DNA of 62,683 nucleotides from Betaproteobacteria bacterium (GCA_947482825.1 CANKMT010000019.1:1-62683), one strand, 5' to 3'. Positions 7,949 through 17,370 are shown, counted from the first letter of the stretch. Made by a program: numbers and translations. Notes: a model not told the origin generated them from the sequence alone.

Positions 7949-9010
7949 TTATGGCCGAACCGCCCACGTACCGGCGGTCGCCGCCATCAGGGTCACCTGG
8001 TCGCCGACGGCAAGCGTCGTAGAAGCGGGCGCTTCCGCCGTGAACGCGAGCGCGCCGGACTCGACGCGATAGGTCCGCCGCGCCCCATGGAACACCCGAT
8101 CTGCGATGCGGCCCGGCCATGCGACCCACCCCTGGGCCGCAACCGCGGACGCGGCGGCAAGAGTGAAGTCTTCCGGACGCACCATCATCAGCGCCGTTTC
8201 ACCGGGCGCGAAGCTCTCACCCGCCAGGCACTGCCCTTTCCATCCCGGGCCTTCGACATCGAGGCGAAATTTTCCCCCGCTTTCATCGGCGCATGCGGTC
8301 ACCCTGGCCTCGAGCAAGTTGGGCGACCCGAAGAACTCGGCCACGGCGCGGCTGGCCGGACGCTGGTAGATCTCCTCCGGCGCGCCGACCTGCAGGATGT
8401 TGCCGTGCTGCATCACGACCACCCGGTCGGAGAGGGCCATTGCCTCTTCCTGGTCGTGGGTCACGTAGAGCGTGGTGATGCCGACGCGTTTTTGCAGCGC
8501 CCGGAATTCCTCGCCCATCTGCACCCGGAGCTTGGCGTCGAGGTTCGACAACGGCTCGTCGAGCAGCAGCACGGCAGGCTCGAACACCATCGCCCGCGCA
8601 ATCGCCACGCGGATGTCGTCGGCCTTGAACGCCGGCAGGATGTTCTTGATGTTCGGCAGCCCGCCGTGCGGCTGGAACGCGCCGTCCTTGGTCATCATCA
8701 GCCAGGTGATCGTCCCGCCGTTGTGGTGCACGTCGCCGAGGAACCGCCCGGCGGTCTGCTCGGTGCGGATGCGCTCGCGAAGCTCGCTTGCGCGTGCTTC
8801 GAGCGACTCGAATCGGATGCCGTACTTCTTCTCGAAAAGCTTGCCGACCTCCTTGTGGTACGGCGAACCGACGCCCGAAGTGTAGAACTGGAGCTTGCCC
8901 TCCTTCTTTGCAGCCTCGACGACCTTGTTCCACTCGGCCGCGTCCTGCGCTGCCGCGGGCAATGCCACGACAACGAACAGTGCGGCAATCAAAGCAAATC
9001 CCTTGACCAT
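7949..9010 (-). pseudogene. In-frame fusion of an iron-type ABC binding protein N-terminus to an ABC ATPase C-terminus
   Basis: The gene starts at an ATG with a good GGAGAAGGGAG site and encodes 353 residues in a single frame. Residues 1-130 are the N-terminus of an Fe(III)-type periplasmic binding protein: signal peptide to about AAAQD, then [11 protein letters not shown] and [12 protein letters not shown]. At about residue 133 it changes abruptly to [20 protein letters not shown], the Walker B part of a FbpC/PotA-type ATPase, followed by the H-loop ([15 protein letters not shown]) and the C-terminal TOBE-like domain. The Walker A site, Q-loop and ABC signature are absent, as is most of the binding protein. 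A deletion of roughly 1 kb between adjacent genes, in frame, explains this. The product would be exported in part and cannot hydrolyse ATP, so loss of function is the simplest reading. Confidence 0.85.
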
Positions 9011-9024
9011 CTCCCTTCTCCTTT

Positions 9025-10719
9025 TCACAGCGTGCTTATTCTCTTCTTGATGAGGACCAGCTGGACCCAGCGGAACACGAGGACCAGCCCCATCATCATG
9101 AGGCCGATCACGCTGACCTGTTCGGGCGTGCCGCCGGACCACATCTTGAGCATCACCACCGACACCACCTCGGTGCCCGCCGAATACAGCAGGATCGAGG
9201 CCGAGAGCTCCCGGAGGATGCCGAAGAACACCAGCACCCAACCCACCGCGAACGAAGGCCAGGCGAGCGCCACGAGGATGCGCCAGAAGGTCTGCCACCA
9301 GCTGCCCCCATGCACGCGCGAGCACTCCTCGAGGTCGTACGAAAGCTGCGCATAGGCGCCGGACATGACGCGCACCGCCACCGGCGTACCGAGCGCCATG
9401 TAAGCCAGCAGCAGCGCCCACAGGGTGCCGTAGATCGGGATCGCGCGCGGCAGCATCGCAAAGCCCCACAGGAAACCGATGCCGAGCACCATGCCGGGCA
9501 TCATCCATGGCAGCCAGGCCAACACTTCGATCAGACGCCGGCCGCGCCAATGCGTGCGGGCCGTGATGTAAGCCACGATGCCGCCGAGCACCATCGTCGC
9601 GCTGGCGCCAGCGAGACCGAGGATCATCGTATTGCCAGCCGCATTCCAGAATTCGCGGTTGTCCATGACCGCCCGGTAGTTGTCCAGCGTCAGCATGTCG
9701 AGCTGGTAGAAGCCGAAGAACTTGAAGAACGAACTCACGAACAGTTGCCCCACCGGCAGCGCGACCGTCGCAACGAAGAACGCAACGCAGATCGCAAACG
9801 TCACCCAGCGCAGGCGGCCGAGCTTCATCACGCCGGGCGAATAGCCTTTGCCGGTCACCGTCTGGAAGCTGCGGCCGTGCAGGACGCGCCACTGCCAGAT
9901 CACCAGCAGGAACATCAGCGCCATGGCGAAGAACCCGAGGGCGGTCGCGCCCTGGTAGTCCGGCGTGCCGCGATGGTTGATGGCGTTGTAGATGGAGGTG
10001 GTGAGCACTTCGATGCCGGCCGGGGTGCCGAAGAAGATCGGCGACTCGAACGACTCGATGCCGCGGATGAACGAAAGGATGAAGGCGCTTGTGGTGACCG
10101 GGAGCATCAGCGCCAGCGTCACATGGCGGAAGGTCTGCCAACGCGAGGCGCCCGACATGCGGCTCGATTCCTCCAGCGCCGGGTCCATCGAGCGGAAGGC
10201 CTCGACGATGAAGAGGAAGAGGAATGGCGTGGAGTACTGCATCATGTGCCAGATGACGCCGCCATAGGAGAACACGTTGATCAGCGGCTGCTCGTCGCCG
10301 GTGACCCATTTCCACACCAGGTTGAGCGACCCCACCTGCGGGTTGCCAAGCATGCCCCACGCGGTGGCGGTGAGGATCGGCGGGATGAAAAACGGCAGCG
10401 TGATCAGCACCTCGAGCACGCCGCGGCCCGGCGTGTCGGTGCGCGCGATGATCCACGCAAGCAGCACGGCAAGCAGGATTGAGAGGACCGTCTTCACGAG
10501 CGAGATGCCGACCGTATTGACGAGCACCTTGCCGTTGTCGCCGCTGAAGATCGCCCGGTAGCCGTCGAAATTGAATTCGCCCGCCATGCCCGGCGGGGTC
10601 GAATGCACGCTGCCGTAGAACAGCATGCCCATCGGGTACAACGACAGGAAACCGAGCAGCAGCACCAGGCCGGCGATGCTGAAACTGCGGGCCGTACCGG
10701 TATTAGCGCCGGATATCAC
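9025..10719 (-). CDS. Fe(III)-type ABC transporter fused permease
   Basis: A 564-residue membrane protein of the FbpB/ThiP type, in which two permease domains are fused. Two EAA loops that contact the ATPase are visible: [20 protein letters not shown] in the first half and [18 protein letters not shown] in the second. About twelve membrane helices are expected. It follows the Rieske gene by 8 bp and precedes the fusion gene by 14 bp. Because the only ATPase and binding protein in the operon are truncated into one gene, this permease has no intact local partners. Ligand could be iron, thiamine, a phosphonate or an aromatic compound; not determined. Confidence 0.88.
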   Translation of the reverse strand: MISGANTGTARSFSIAGLVLLLGFLSLYPMGMLFYGSVHSTPPGMAGEFNFDGYRAIFSGDNGKVLVNTVGISLVKTVLSILLAVLLAWIIARTDTPGRGVLEVLITLPFFIPPILTATAWGMLGNPQVGSLNLVWKWVTGDEQPLINVFSYGGVIWHMMQYSTPFLFLFIVEAFRSMDPALEESSRMSGASRWQTFRHVTLALMLPVTTSAFILSFIRGIESFESPIFFGTPAGIEVLTTSIYNAINHRGTPDYQGATALGFFAMALMFLLVIWQWRVLHGRSFQTVTGKGYSPGVMKLGRLRWVTFAICVAFFVATVALPVGQLFVSSFFKFFGFYQLDMLTLDNYRAVMDNREFWNAAGNTMILGLAGASATMVLGGIVAYITARTHWRGRRLIEVLAWLPWMMPGMVLGIGFLWGFAMLPRAIPIYGTLWALLLAYMALGTPVAVRVMSGAYAQLSYDLEECSRVHGGSWWQTFWRILVALAWPSFAVGWVLVFFGILRELSASILLYSAGTEVVSVVMLKMWSGGTPEQVSVIGLMMMGLVLVFRWVQLVLIKKRISTL

Positions 10720-10727
10720 TCGCGCGG

Positions 10728-11990
10728 TCAGGCTTTCAGTGCCTGCAGGACCTCGGTCTCATCCTCGTAGCCCTTGCCGCGCTTGAGCAGCGTCTGGTGC
10801 GAACGCACGCGGTAGAGCCCGCCGTTGCTCGCTGGGCGCGGCGTGGGGCCGCCATCGGCCAGCGCGCGCGCCTCGCCGATCAATCGTTTCCTCATCGCGA
10901 TGATCGCCGTGTCGCTGATCGCGAGGTGTTCCTTGGTGCGGTCCACGATCGGTCCGGGGCTTTCGGTGGCCATCGCGTCCTGGGCACGGATGCCGGCGAT
11001 GCCGGTGAACGAAATCTTCTTCTGCATGTTGCGGTCGATGTTGTACTCGTTGCCCTTGTTGTCGGTCGGCTGCGTGGTGCCGGGGAACACCTTGCGGTGC
11101 GTGTTGTCGCCGTTCTTCCAGGCCGCGAGTTCCTGCTCCTTCAGCGGTTGGTCGGGGCGGAAGTTGACCGCGATCACCCAGCAATGCTCGTCGTCCTTGG
11201 GCACCCACATGCGCGTCATGCGCGGGAAGCCCGCGCGCGCGGCGATCATCGTATAGAACGGCAGCAGGAACTGGTTGAAGCGCCAGTAGGCCTTGTCGTC
11301 CTCCACGTTGCGGCGGTTGGCGGCGATGAATCCGTACGGCGTGTCGCTGATCGTCCACGCCGGCGACATGTCCTCCATGAAGTAACTGCCGGTGAGCGCG
11401 TTCTTGGCTTCGTCGAGCTGGTCGATCCGGCGGTGCAGGAAGCTCACGTGCGCGCCGTCGAGCTCGCCTTCCATGGCCTGCACCGAGTTGCAGTCCTGCT
11501 CCCAGCGCGAGGCGTACAACTGGTTCGCCGGCAGGTCGAGCCATTCGAACTCGGGAACCGCGGAAGGCGATTCCTTGGGACCCATGTAAACCCAAAGCAG
11601 GCCGCCGCGCGTGACCGCCGGGTAGGCGGTCGCCCTCACCTTGCGCCTGAAGTTGCTGTCCGGCGGTTCGCTCGGCATGTCGACGCAGTTGCCTTCGACG
11701 TCGAATTTCCAGCCGTGGTAGACGCAGCGGATGCCGCTCTCTTCGTTGCGGCCGAAATACAGGCTGGTGAGCCGGTGCGGGCAGAATTCGTCCATCACGC
11801 CGACGCGGCCGTTGGTGTCGCGAAACACGATGAGGTCTTCGCCGAGGAGGCGCAGGCGCTTGGGCGCCTCGTCGGCCGGCGGAATTTCCGCCACCAGCAT
11901 GCAGGGGATCCAGAACCGGCGCATGAATTCGCCCATCGGCGTGCCGCGGCCGGTGCGGGTCAGCAGTTCGTTGTCTTCGCGGCTCAGCAT
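10728..11990 (-). CDS. Rieske-type aromatic ring oxygenase, alpha subunit (O-demethylase-like)
   Basis: A 420-residue non-haem iron oxygenase. The Rieske 2Fe-2S ligands are C70 and H72 (FCPHR) and C89 and H92 (CVYHGW). The mononuclear iron site is D178, H181 and H186 (LDGAHVSFLH). This arrangement belongs to the phthalate dioxygenase/vanillate demethylase-like group, which works with a separate reductase; none is visible here. I chose the ATG at 11988-11990, preceded by AGGGGGCC; an open frame further upstream lacks similarity. It heads an operon that ends in frmA, which fits a demethylation that produces formaldehyde. The true substrate is unknown. Confidence 0.87.
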   Translation of the reverse strand: MLSREDNELLTRTGRGTPMGEFMRRFWIPCMLVAEIPPADEAPKRLRLLGEDLIVFRDTNGRVGVMDEFCPHRLTSLYFGRNEESGIRCVYHGWKFDVEGNCVDMPSEPPDSNFRRKVRATAYPAVTRGGLLWVYMGPKESPSAVPEFEWLDLPANQLYASRWEQDCNSVQAMEGELDGAHVSFLHRRIDQLDEAKNALTGSYFMEDMSPAWTISDTPYGFIAANRRNVEDDKAYWRFNQFLLPFYTMIAARAGFPRMTRMWVPKDDEHCWVIAVNFRPDQPLKEQELAAWKNGDNTHRKVFPGTTQPTDNKGNEYNIDRNMQKKISFTGIAGIRAQDAMATESPGPIVDRTKEHLAISDTAIIAMRKRLIGEARALADGGPTPRPASNGGLYRVRSHQTLLKRGKGYEDETEVLQALKA

Positions 11991-12071
11991 GAGGCCCCCT
12001 GCTACTAACGATCGGGTGAGGGCATTGTAGTCGCCGCCCCCCGGCCCACAAGGCATGGAGCGAAACTACGC

Positions 12072-12458
12072 CTACGCCGCGCGCGCCCAGATTGCGCGGA
12101 TCTCCCCCGGCAGGGTCATCGGGTCGAACGGCTTGGGCACCACCTCGAGCGCGCCGGCCGCTTTCAGCTCGGCGACTTCGGCGGCCATGATCTTCGCAGT
12201 CATGAAGATCGCGGGCACCGACGCAAGCGCCGGAATCGCGCGCATCGCCTTGAGCGCGGTGGGCCCGTCCATGCCGGGCATCATCACGTCGAGCACGAAA
12301 AGGTCGGGTGCGAACCCGGGTGCGGCCGCAATCGCCTCGGCGCCCGAGGCGCAGCATTTCACCTCGAAGCCGCCCACATCCGCGAGCGACATCTCGCCCA
12401 CCATGCGGATGTCTTCCTCGTCTTCCACATAAAGGATCTTCCTAAGCTCGCGCGCCAT
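12072..12458 (-). CDS. Single-domain response regulator (CheY-like receiver)
   Basis: A 128-residue receiver domain with no output domain. The acidic pair is E12-D13 (YVEDEED), the phospho-acceptor is D57 in VLDVMMPGMDG, the conserved threonine is in FMTAK, and the lysine is in VPKPF. It overlaps the preceding receiver gene by 17 bp and ends the four-gene run TPR, Hpt, REC, REC. With no kinase or DNA-binding domain present, it likely takes phosphate from the neighbouring Hpt or from a kinase elsewhere. Confidence 0.9.
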   Translation of the reverse strand: MARELRKILYVEDEEDIRMVGEMSLADVGGFEVKCCASGAEAIAAAPGFAPDLFVLDVMMPGMDGPTALKAMRAIPALASVPAIFMTAKIMAAEVAELKAAGALEVVPKPFDPMTLPGEIRAIWARAA

Positions 12459-12894
12459 CCCGTCCTCCGTTTTGCTCCTTGTGCCGGCCGTTGCCCAAAG
12501 CGTGCCTGATCGTCGCCACCAACTGCTCTTCGGTCGAGTGCGCCTTCAGGAGCACGCCTTCCACGGCGGCCATGCGCTCCTGGCCGATGCTCGACCCGGA
12601 GAAAACGATCACCGGCGGAAGGGGGCCTTTTGCGCGCAGCTTGTCGAACAAGTCCCAGCCCGAGCCGTCGGACAGCGAAATATCCAGGAGCACGAGGTCG
12701 TAGTCATGCTTGGCGACACGCTCGTACGCCTCGGCGAGGGTGTTCGCGTAGTCGGTTCGCGCAAAGGGTTCGAGCAGCACGGCCACGACCGAACGCAACC
12801 CGACGTCGTCCTTCACATGGAGCACGCTCGGACGCGAGTCCTTGGCCGCCGCGGGACGCGATACGAGGTCGGCGAAGCCACGCGCGATCCTCAG
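12442..12894 (-). CDS. Receiver-domain protein translationally coupled to an Hpt protein
   Basis: A receiver domain of about 120-150 residues: VLHVKDD carries the acidic pair, VLLDISLSDGSGW the phospho-acceptor aspartate, and VLLKAHS the lysine. The start is uncertain. No ATG lies between the Hpt stop and the first strand. A CTG at 12892-12894 overlaps the Hpt stop as CTGA; a GTG just before LHVKDD is the alternative. The Hpt frame and this frame differ by one base, so either coupling or an old frameshift that split an Hpt-REC protein is possible. The upstream part of the open frame is a shadow of other genes. Confidence 0.75.
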   Translation of the reverse strand: MRIARGFADLVSRPAAAKDSRPSVLHVKDDVGLRSVVAVLLEPFARTDYANTLAEAYERVAKHDYDLVLLDISLSDGSGWDLFDKLRAKGPLPPVIVFSGSSIGQERMAAVEGVLLKAHSTEEQLVATIRHALGNGRHKEQNGGRDGARA

Positions 12895-13241
12895 TCGAGC
12901 GATTTGCCCAGGGCTTCGACCAGGCGGCCGATCGCGGCCTGGTCGCCGTCCGACAGGGAACTCCGGAGCGTAAACAGCGTGCGCAGCGCGGACTGGAGTT
13001 GCCGGGCGGCCATCGCGAGGTCCTCGCATCCCAGTGTGCCCGCGTTGCCGCACAGCGTGTGGGCCGCATGCACCAGCTCTTCGCGCACCTCGTCCTGCGG
13101 CCCGGCCGCCTTCACGCGCTCCCAGAGTAATTGGATCGCGGCAACCTTTTCGGGCGCACGCGAGCGAAACGACTCGCGCATCTTGCCGAGCCTGCGTTTC
13201 AGTTCCTCTGCGTCCAGAGGATATTCGGGGGCGGTGCCCAT
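12891..13241 (-). CDS. Histidine phosphotransfer (Hpt) domain protein
   Basis: A 116-residue protein whose Hpt motif reads VHAAHTLCGNAGTLG with the phosphorylatable histidine at H61. The usual lysine three positions later (HTLKG) is a cysteine here (C64). The start ATG at 13241 overlaps the TGA of the TPR gene as TGATG, a sign of coupling. The protein would shuttle phosphate between a kinase and the two receivers downstream. The kinase is not in the window. Confidence 0.85.
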   Translation of the reverse strand: MGTAPEYPLDAEELKRRLGKMRESFRSRAPEKVAAIQLLWERVKAAGPQDEVREELVHAAHTLCGNAGTLGCEDLAMAARQLQSALRTLFTLRSSLSDGDQAAIGRLVEALGKSLD

Positions 13242-14524
13242 CAGGCCGCCGCCACGCTGCGGGTCCGCGCGCCACGCACGGACAGACGCGCGGCTTCGGC
13301 TTTCCGCCCCGCCTTGGCCAGCGCGGCGATCAACGTGCATTCGATCAGGTCGCGCTGCGCGCGGCTGCCGCCGATGCGCTCGTGTTCTGCAAGCTTCAAC
13401 TGGAGGCGATCGACGACCCCGGTGAAGTCGTGCTTCGCATATGCGCCAAACGCCTCGGCCAGCGCGGGCACGATCGGGCCGGCGGCGAGCTTGCCGGTGC
13501 GCTCGCGTTCGAGAAGCTGGTCCACGAGGGACTGCAATCCTTCGTTGTCCGCGGCCCCCGCATAGGCCAGTGCGCTATGCACATCGGCAAACGTCACGCC
13601 GGCTTTCGGGAATTCCTTGAGCGCGTAGTCCCTCACTTCGCGCCACGCCGCCGGGTCATGCGCGTGGCCCTTGAGCTGCGCGCGCCAGAGGAACGAAGCC
13701 GAGTCCGACAGCGTGTTGATCGGGGGCCCCCACGAACTGCCCGGTTTCACGTCCTCCATGAAGACGCGCCGGGCCGCGTCGATCCTGCCGGCCTCGAGCT
13801 GCCAGAGGGCGATATGCCAGCTCAGGTGACAATGCAGCTGGGCGTTGCGCGGGAAATCCTTCATCCACTCGATGAGGTAGGCAAGCCCGGCCGCATCCTC
13901 GCCGTTCTCGTACAGGACGTGTGCGTACACATGCGCGCCGTGCGCATTGCGCGGATAGATCGCGAGGGACCGGTCGATCAGCTTGCGCGCCTCTGCGATA
14001 CGCCCGGTTTCGCCAAGCGCAAACGCATGCGTGCAGAGAAACCACCAGTCCTCGCCGTACGCGGCGGCAAGATCGTCCATCTGGCGCGCCTGCTCGAGCT
14101 CGCGCCCGGACCGGCCCGAGAAACCGATCAAACCGAACACCCCGGTGCAGGGGGCGAGCACCATGACGTCGCGAGGAAACTCCTTGAGATGCTCGAGCGC
14201 GAACGCGAGCGGCGCGGGCCCCTTGCCGTCCACGAGCGTGGCTAGAATCTCCACGTTCGCGCGCTCGCGCTGCGGCAGGTTAGCGGCAAGCTCCCGCGCG
14301 CGAGCAACCGCCGCCTTGGCCGCGTCGATCTTCGCGTACAGCTGCAGCGTGCGCCCGAGGGCCGCATGCGCAAGCGCGAACCCCGGATCGGCCGCGATCG
14401 CCCGGGCAAAGGCGTCTTCGGAGCCGAAATTCGCGGACAGGAAAAGATCGACTCCTTCCACGTACGCGTCGCGCGCAGCCGCGGACGCGGTCGACAATCC
14501 AAGCCCGTAACGGTCAGTCAGCAT
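13241..14524 (-). CDS. Tetratricopeptide repeat protein, TTC38-like
   Basis: A 427-residue protein of helical repeats, without signal peptide. Motifs such as GALAHAALGRTLQLYAK-like helices (FALAHAALGR), DDLAAAYGEDWWFLCTHAFAL and AQLHCHLSWHIALWQLEAG match the TTC38 family of TPR proteins, whose members are of similar length and of unknown biochemical role. It heads the Hpt-REC-REC run with overlapping stop and start, so it is probably a scaffold or input for that signalling module. It is divergent from the Bug gene at 14651. Confidence 0.75.
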   Translation of the reverse strand: MLTDRYGLGLSTASAAARDAYVEGVDLFLSANFGSEDAFARAIAADPGFALAHAALGRTLQLYAKIDAAKAAVARARELAANLPQRERANVEILATLVDGKGPAPLAFALEHLKEFPRDVMVLAPCTGVFGLIGFSGRSGRELEQARQMDDLAAAYGEDWWFLCTHAFALGETGRIAEARKLIDRSLAIYPRNAHGAHVYAHVLYENGEDAAGLAYLIEWMKDFPRNAQLHCHLSWHIALWQLEAGRIDAARRVFMEDVKPGSSWGPPINTLSDSASFLWRAQLKGHAHDPAAWREVRDYALKEFPKAGVTFADVHSALAYAGAADNEGLQSLVDQLLERERTGKLAAGPIVPALAEAFGAYAKHDFTGVVDRLQLKLAEHERIGGSRAQRDLIECTLIAALAKAGRKAEAARLSVRGARTRSVAAA

Positions 14525-14650
14525 GAGTCACCTCGTTCATGCGATAGGTTACAGTACGCCGGGAGAGGCAGGAACGGGATGACGTCTTTCATTTTGGACA
14601 CTGCCTTTCCCAACGAACGCACGAAAACCCCGCCGATCCGGAGACATCGA

Positions 14651-15610
14651 ATGAAGCCGGTCCTTGGAATGCTTCTGGCCCTTGCCGTGGGATTGCCGGT
14701 GCCCGCGCTCGCGCAAGGCTATCCGTCCCGGCCCGTCAAGATCGTGGTCGGCTTCACGCCGGGCGGGGGCGTGGACATCAACGCCCGCCTGCTTGCATCG
14801 AAGCTTGCCGACCTGCTCGGCCAGCAGGTCGTGGTCGAAAACAAGCCCGGCGCGGGCACCAACATCGCCAACGAATTCGTGGCTCGCTCGGCGCCCGACG
14901 GCTACACGCTGCTGATGAATACGCCCGCAGTGGCGATCAACATGTCGCTCTACAAGAATCCAGGCTTCGACACGCTGCGCGACTTCACCGGGGTCTCGGT
15001 CTTCTCGTCGAGCCCGAATATCCTCGTGGTCAACGCGCAGGTGCCGATACGGACCGTGGCCGAACTGCTCGTGCAAGCGCGCGCCACGCCCGGAAAGTTC
15101 AACTATGCGTCGGCCGGCTCGGGCAGCACGCAGCACCTTTCGGGAGAGCTGTTCAAGACGCTTACGGGCACCGACATCGTTCATGTCCCGTACAAAGGCA
15201 CCGCGCCGGCGCTCACCGCGCTGATCTCGGGCGAAGTGCAACTCTCGTACGCGAACATTCCCGCGATCAACGCGTACGTTAAATCGGGGCGCCTGCGCCC
15301 GCTCGCAACCACCGGCGCAAAGCGCGCCGAACTGATGCCGGATGTTCCGACCCTGAAGGAGTCCGGCGTCGCCATGGACGTGGTCGTCTGGTACGGGCTG
15401 CTCGCGCCTTCGGCAACGCCCCCGGAGGTCGTTGCGAAACTCGCCGGCGCCGTTGCCAAGGCCGCGCATTCGCCCGACATCCGCCAGAAGCTCGTCGAGC
15501 AGGGCGCCGAGCCGATGGGCAACACGCCGGAAGAATTCGCGCGCCTGCTCAAGCAGGAAGTCGCCACTTGGGCCGCAGTCGTCAAGGCTTCGGGCGCGAA
15601 AGCGAACTGA
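14651..15610 (+). CDS. Bug/TctC-family periplasmic substrate-binding protein
   Basis: A 319-residue Bug receptor. The start at 14651 gives a clean signal peptide (MKPVLGMLLALAVGLPVPALAQ); an in-frame ATG at 14579 would add a charged leader and is less likely. Family signatures are present: VGFTPGGGVDINARLL, SAPDGYTLLMNTP and VHVPYKGTAPALTALISGEV. It is followed by the PhzF-like gene after 61 bp, so the two may share a transcript. No permease genes are nearby. Ligand unknown, presumably a carboxylate. Confidence 0.92.
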   Translation: MKPVLGMLLALAVGLPVPALAQGYPSRPVKIVVGFTPGGGVDINARLLASKLADLLGQQVVVENKPGAGTNIANEFVARSAPDGYTLLMNTPAVAINMSLYKNPGFDTLRDFTGVSVFSSSPNILVVNAQVPIRTVAELLVQARATPGKFNYASAGSGSTQHLSGELFKTLTGTDIVHVPYKGTAPALTALISGEVQLSYANIPAINAYVKSGRLRPLATTGAKRAELMPDVPTLKESGVAMDVVVWYGLLAPSATPPEVVAKLAGAVAKAAHSPDIRQKLVEQGAEPMGNTPEEFARLLKQEVATWAAVVKASGAKAN

Positions 15611-15671
15611 CCGGGCACTGCAATGATCACGCGCTCGGCATTCATCTCGAGGCCCCTTGGGTGAGACAGCC

Positions 15672-16454
15672 ATGAAACTGCCGTTCTACCAGGTCGATGC
15701 CTTTACGAGCCGCATCTTCGGCGGCAACCCGGCGGGCGTGTGCCCGCTCGACGCGTGGCTGGACTACGACGTGATGCAGGCCATCGCCGCCGAGAATAAC
15801 CTCGCCGAGACCGCGTTCTTCGTCGCGGGACCCGACCGCTTCCACCTGCGCTGGTTCACGCCCACGGCCGAAGTCGACCTGTGCGGGCATGCGACGCTGG
15901 CGAGCGCATGGGTGCTGTTCGAAAAACTCGGCGTGACCTCGGATGAAGTCAGTTTCGATACGCGAAGCGGCGTGCTCACGGTCAAGCGTGACGGGGCCAA
16001 GCTGTCGATGGACTTTCCTTCGAGGCCGGGCGAGCCGTGCGAGGCGCCCGAGGCCTTGTTGGCGGGCCTGGGCATCCAGGCCGCCGAAGTGCTGAAGGCG
16101 CGCGACTATCTGGTGGTGCTCGAATCGGAGGCCGCGGTCCGCGCCGTTCAGCCGGATTTCGCGAAACTCATGGCCGTGGACACTTTCGGCATCATATTGA
16201 CCGGGCCGGGCAACGAAGCCGACTTCGTTTCGCGCTTCTTCGCGCCGCGCATGGGCGTGCCCGAGGACCCGGTGACCGGCTCGTCCCATTGCACGCTGAC
16301 GCCCTACTGGGCCGGCCGGCTGGGCAAGACCAGGCTCAGCGCCCGCCAGGTGTCGGCGCGGGGGGGCGAACTGGAGTGCGAAGACCTCGGCGCGCGCGTG
16401 TCGATCGCGGGTCACGCGGTGCTGTATCTCGAAGGCTCGATTTACGTGGACTGA
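15672..16454 (+). CDS. PhzF family isomerase/epimerase-like protein
   Basis: A 260-residue protein of the PhzF family, which share the diaminopimelate epimerase fold but use a single glutamate for proton transfer. That glutamate is E46 in ENNLAETAFF, and DLCGHATLA and EDPVTGSSHC are the other family signatures. I chose the ATG at 15672 because MKLPFYQVDAFTSRIFGGNPAG is the typical N-terminus; a TTG 15 bp upstream is possible. Downstream of a Bug receptor gene. The physiological substrate of most members is unknown. Confidence 0.92.
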   Translation: MKLPFYQVDAFTSRIFGGNPAGVCPLDAWLDYDVMQAIAAENNLAETAFFVAGPDRFHLRWFTPTAEVDLCGHATLASAWVLFEKLGVTSDEVSFDTRSGVLTVKRDGAKLSMDFPSRPGEPCEAPEALLAGLGIQAAEVLKARDYLVVLESEAAVRAVQPDFAKLMAVDTFGIILTGPGNEADFVSRFFAPRMGVPEDPVTGSSHCTLTPYWAGRLGKTRLSARQVSARGGELECEDLGARVSIAGHAVLYLEGSIYVD

Positions 16455-16464
16455 CGGGACGGCA

Positions 16465-16530
16465 GTTCTATGTTTTCCGTTTCAGGCAAGCCGATCAGCC
16501 TGGAGTCCGCGTCTTTATTGACTCTACGGA
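16465..16530 (+). repeat. Intergenic repeat, copy C (diverged)
   Basis: Between the convergent PhzF and thioesterase genes. CCGCGTCTTTATTGACTC matches the core of copy B with one change. The left half, TTTTCCGTTTCAGGCAAGC, differs from copy B but matches copy D at 26119. The remaining bases up to 16554 show nothing else. Confidence 0.5.
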
Positions 16531-16554
16531 ATAGAATCTTGTGAATTTATGCTG

Positions 16555-17370
16555 CTATTCCTTGTACCACGCCACCTGCTGCGTGGTCGCCAGCAGCTTG
16601 CCGTCGCGGCCCCAGACCTGTCCTTCCTGGTCGTAGTAGCCCTTGTTGAACACCTGCGCCTTCGCCACACAGAGCACCGGCTCCGCGCCCTCCGCCGCAA
16701 GCTCGGCGGCATCGACGTGGAAATAGATGTTGAGCGACACCGTCGCGATCGGCGCCATGCGCGGCCGGCGCAGGAAAATGCGCGGGAAGAACGCGTCGCA
16801 GATCGCGGTTAGCGCAGGGAAATCGAGCGGCCTGGCCGGGACGTCGCGGAGCCACGCGTGCGTCACGCTGTCCGGGTTCTCAGTGCCAAAACGGCCGCGC
16901 GCGTAGCGCATCTCGTACATCTGCGGCCACAGGATTTCGAGGCGCGGCTCGAAGCGCTTGCAGGCCTCGGGCCCCGGCACCTCGGGCGGGACCGCCTCGC
17001 GCAGACCCCATGTGGCGCGGCGCGCGGCGAAGACCGCGAGCGCGCCGAGCACGGGCTCGGTTTCGCCGTCCTGCGCGAGTTGCACCGACCAGTGCTGGGT
17101 CGAGCGGTTGGTGCGCACCAGCTTCGTGTCGACCGTGAAGGCGCCCTCCTTGATGGGCGCCATGAAGTTGACCGTCAGCGAGAGCGGGTCACCTTGCCGG
17201 TCGGCGCGCTGCAGGATGCCATTGAGCGCCGTCGCCGCGGTGATCCCGCCGAAGGGGCCGACGAAATTCCAGTACTTCTTGCTGGTGTGGCCCGTGAATC
17301 GCCCGTTGCCCGAGGGCTCCAGCCGGACGGCTTCGTCGAACGCGTGGGCGGACCCTTGCGGCTCAGGCAT
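16555..17370 (-). CDS. Acyl-CoA thioesterase-like (double hotdog) protein
   Basis: A 271-residue protein of the TesB-like thioesterase superfamily. The N-terminal part WNFVGPFGGITAATALNGIL and the later NIYFHVDAAELA and YYDQEGQVWGRDGKLLATTQQVAWYK are characteristic of double-hotdog acyl-CoA thioesterases. It overlaps the 3' end of the CurA-like reductase gene by 8 bp, so the two are co-expressed. The pair could act on an enoyl- or acyl-CoA from aromatic or fatty acid breakdown; this is inference. Acyl specificity cannot be read from the sequence. Confidence 0.8.
   Translation of the reverse strand: MPEPQGSAHAFDEAVRLEPSGNGRFTGHTSKKYWNFVGPFGGITAATALNGILQRADRQGDPLSLTVNFMAPIKEGAFTVDTKLVRTNRSTQHWSVQLAQDGETEPVLGALAVFAARRATWGLREAVPPEVPGPEACKRFEPRLEILWPQMYEMRYARGRFGTENPDSVTHAWLRDVPARPLDFPALTAICDAFFPRIFLRRPRMAPIATVSLNIYFHVDAAELAAEGAEPVLCVAKAQVFNKGYYDQEGQVWGRDGKLLATTQQVAWYKE

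Noticed and set aside
7949..10456. One 835-residue gene including the region upstream of 9010
   Set aside because: The part upstream of 9010 is an out-of-frame shadow of the ABC permease gene. The real start has a Shine-Dalgarno site and a signal peptide at 9010.
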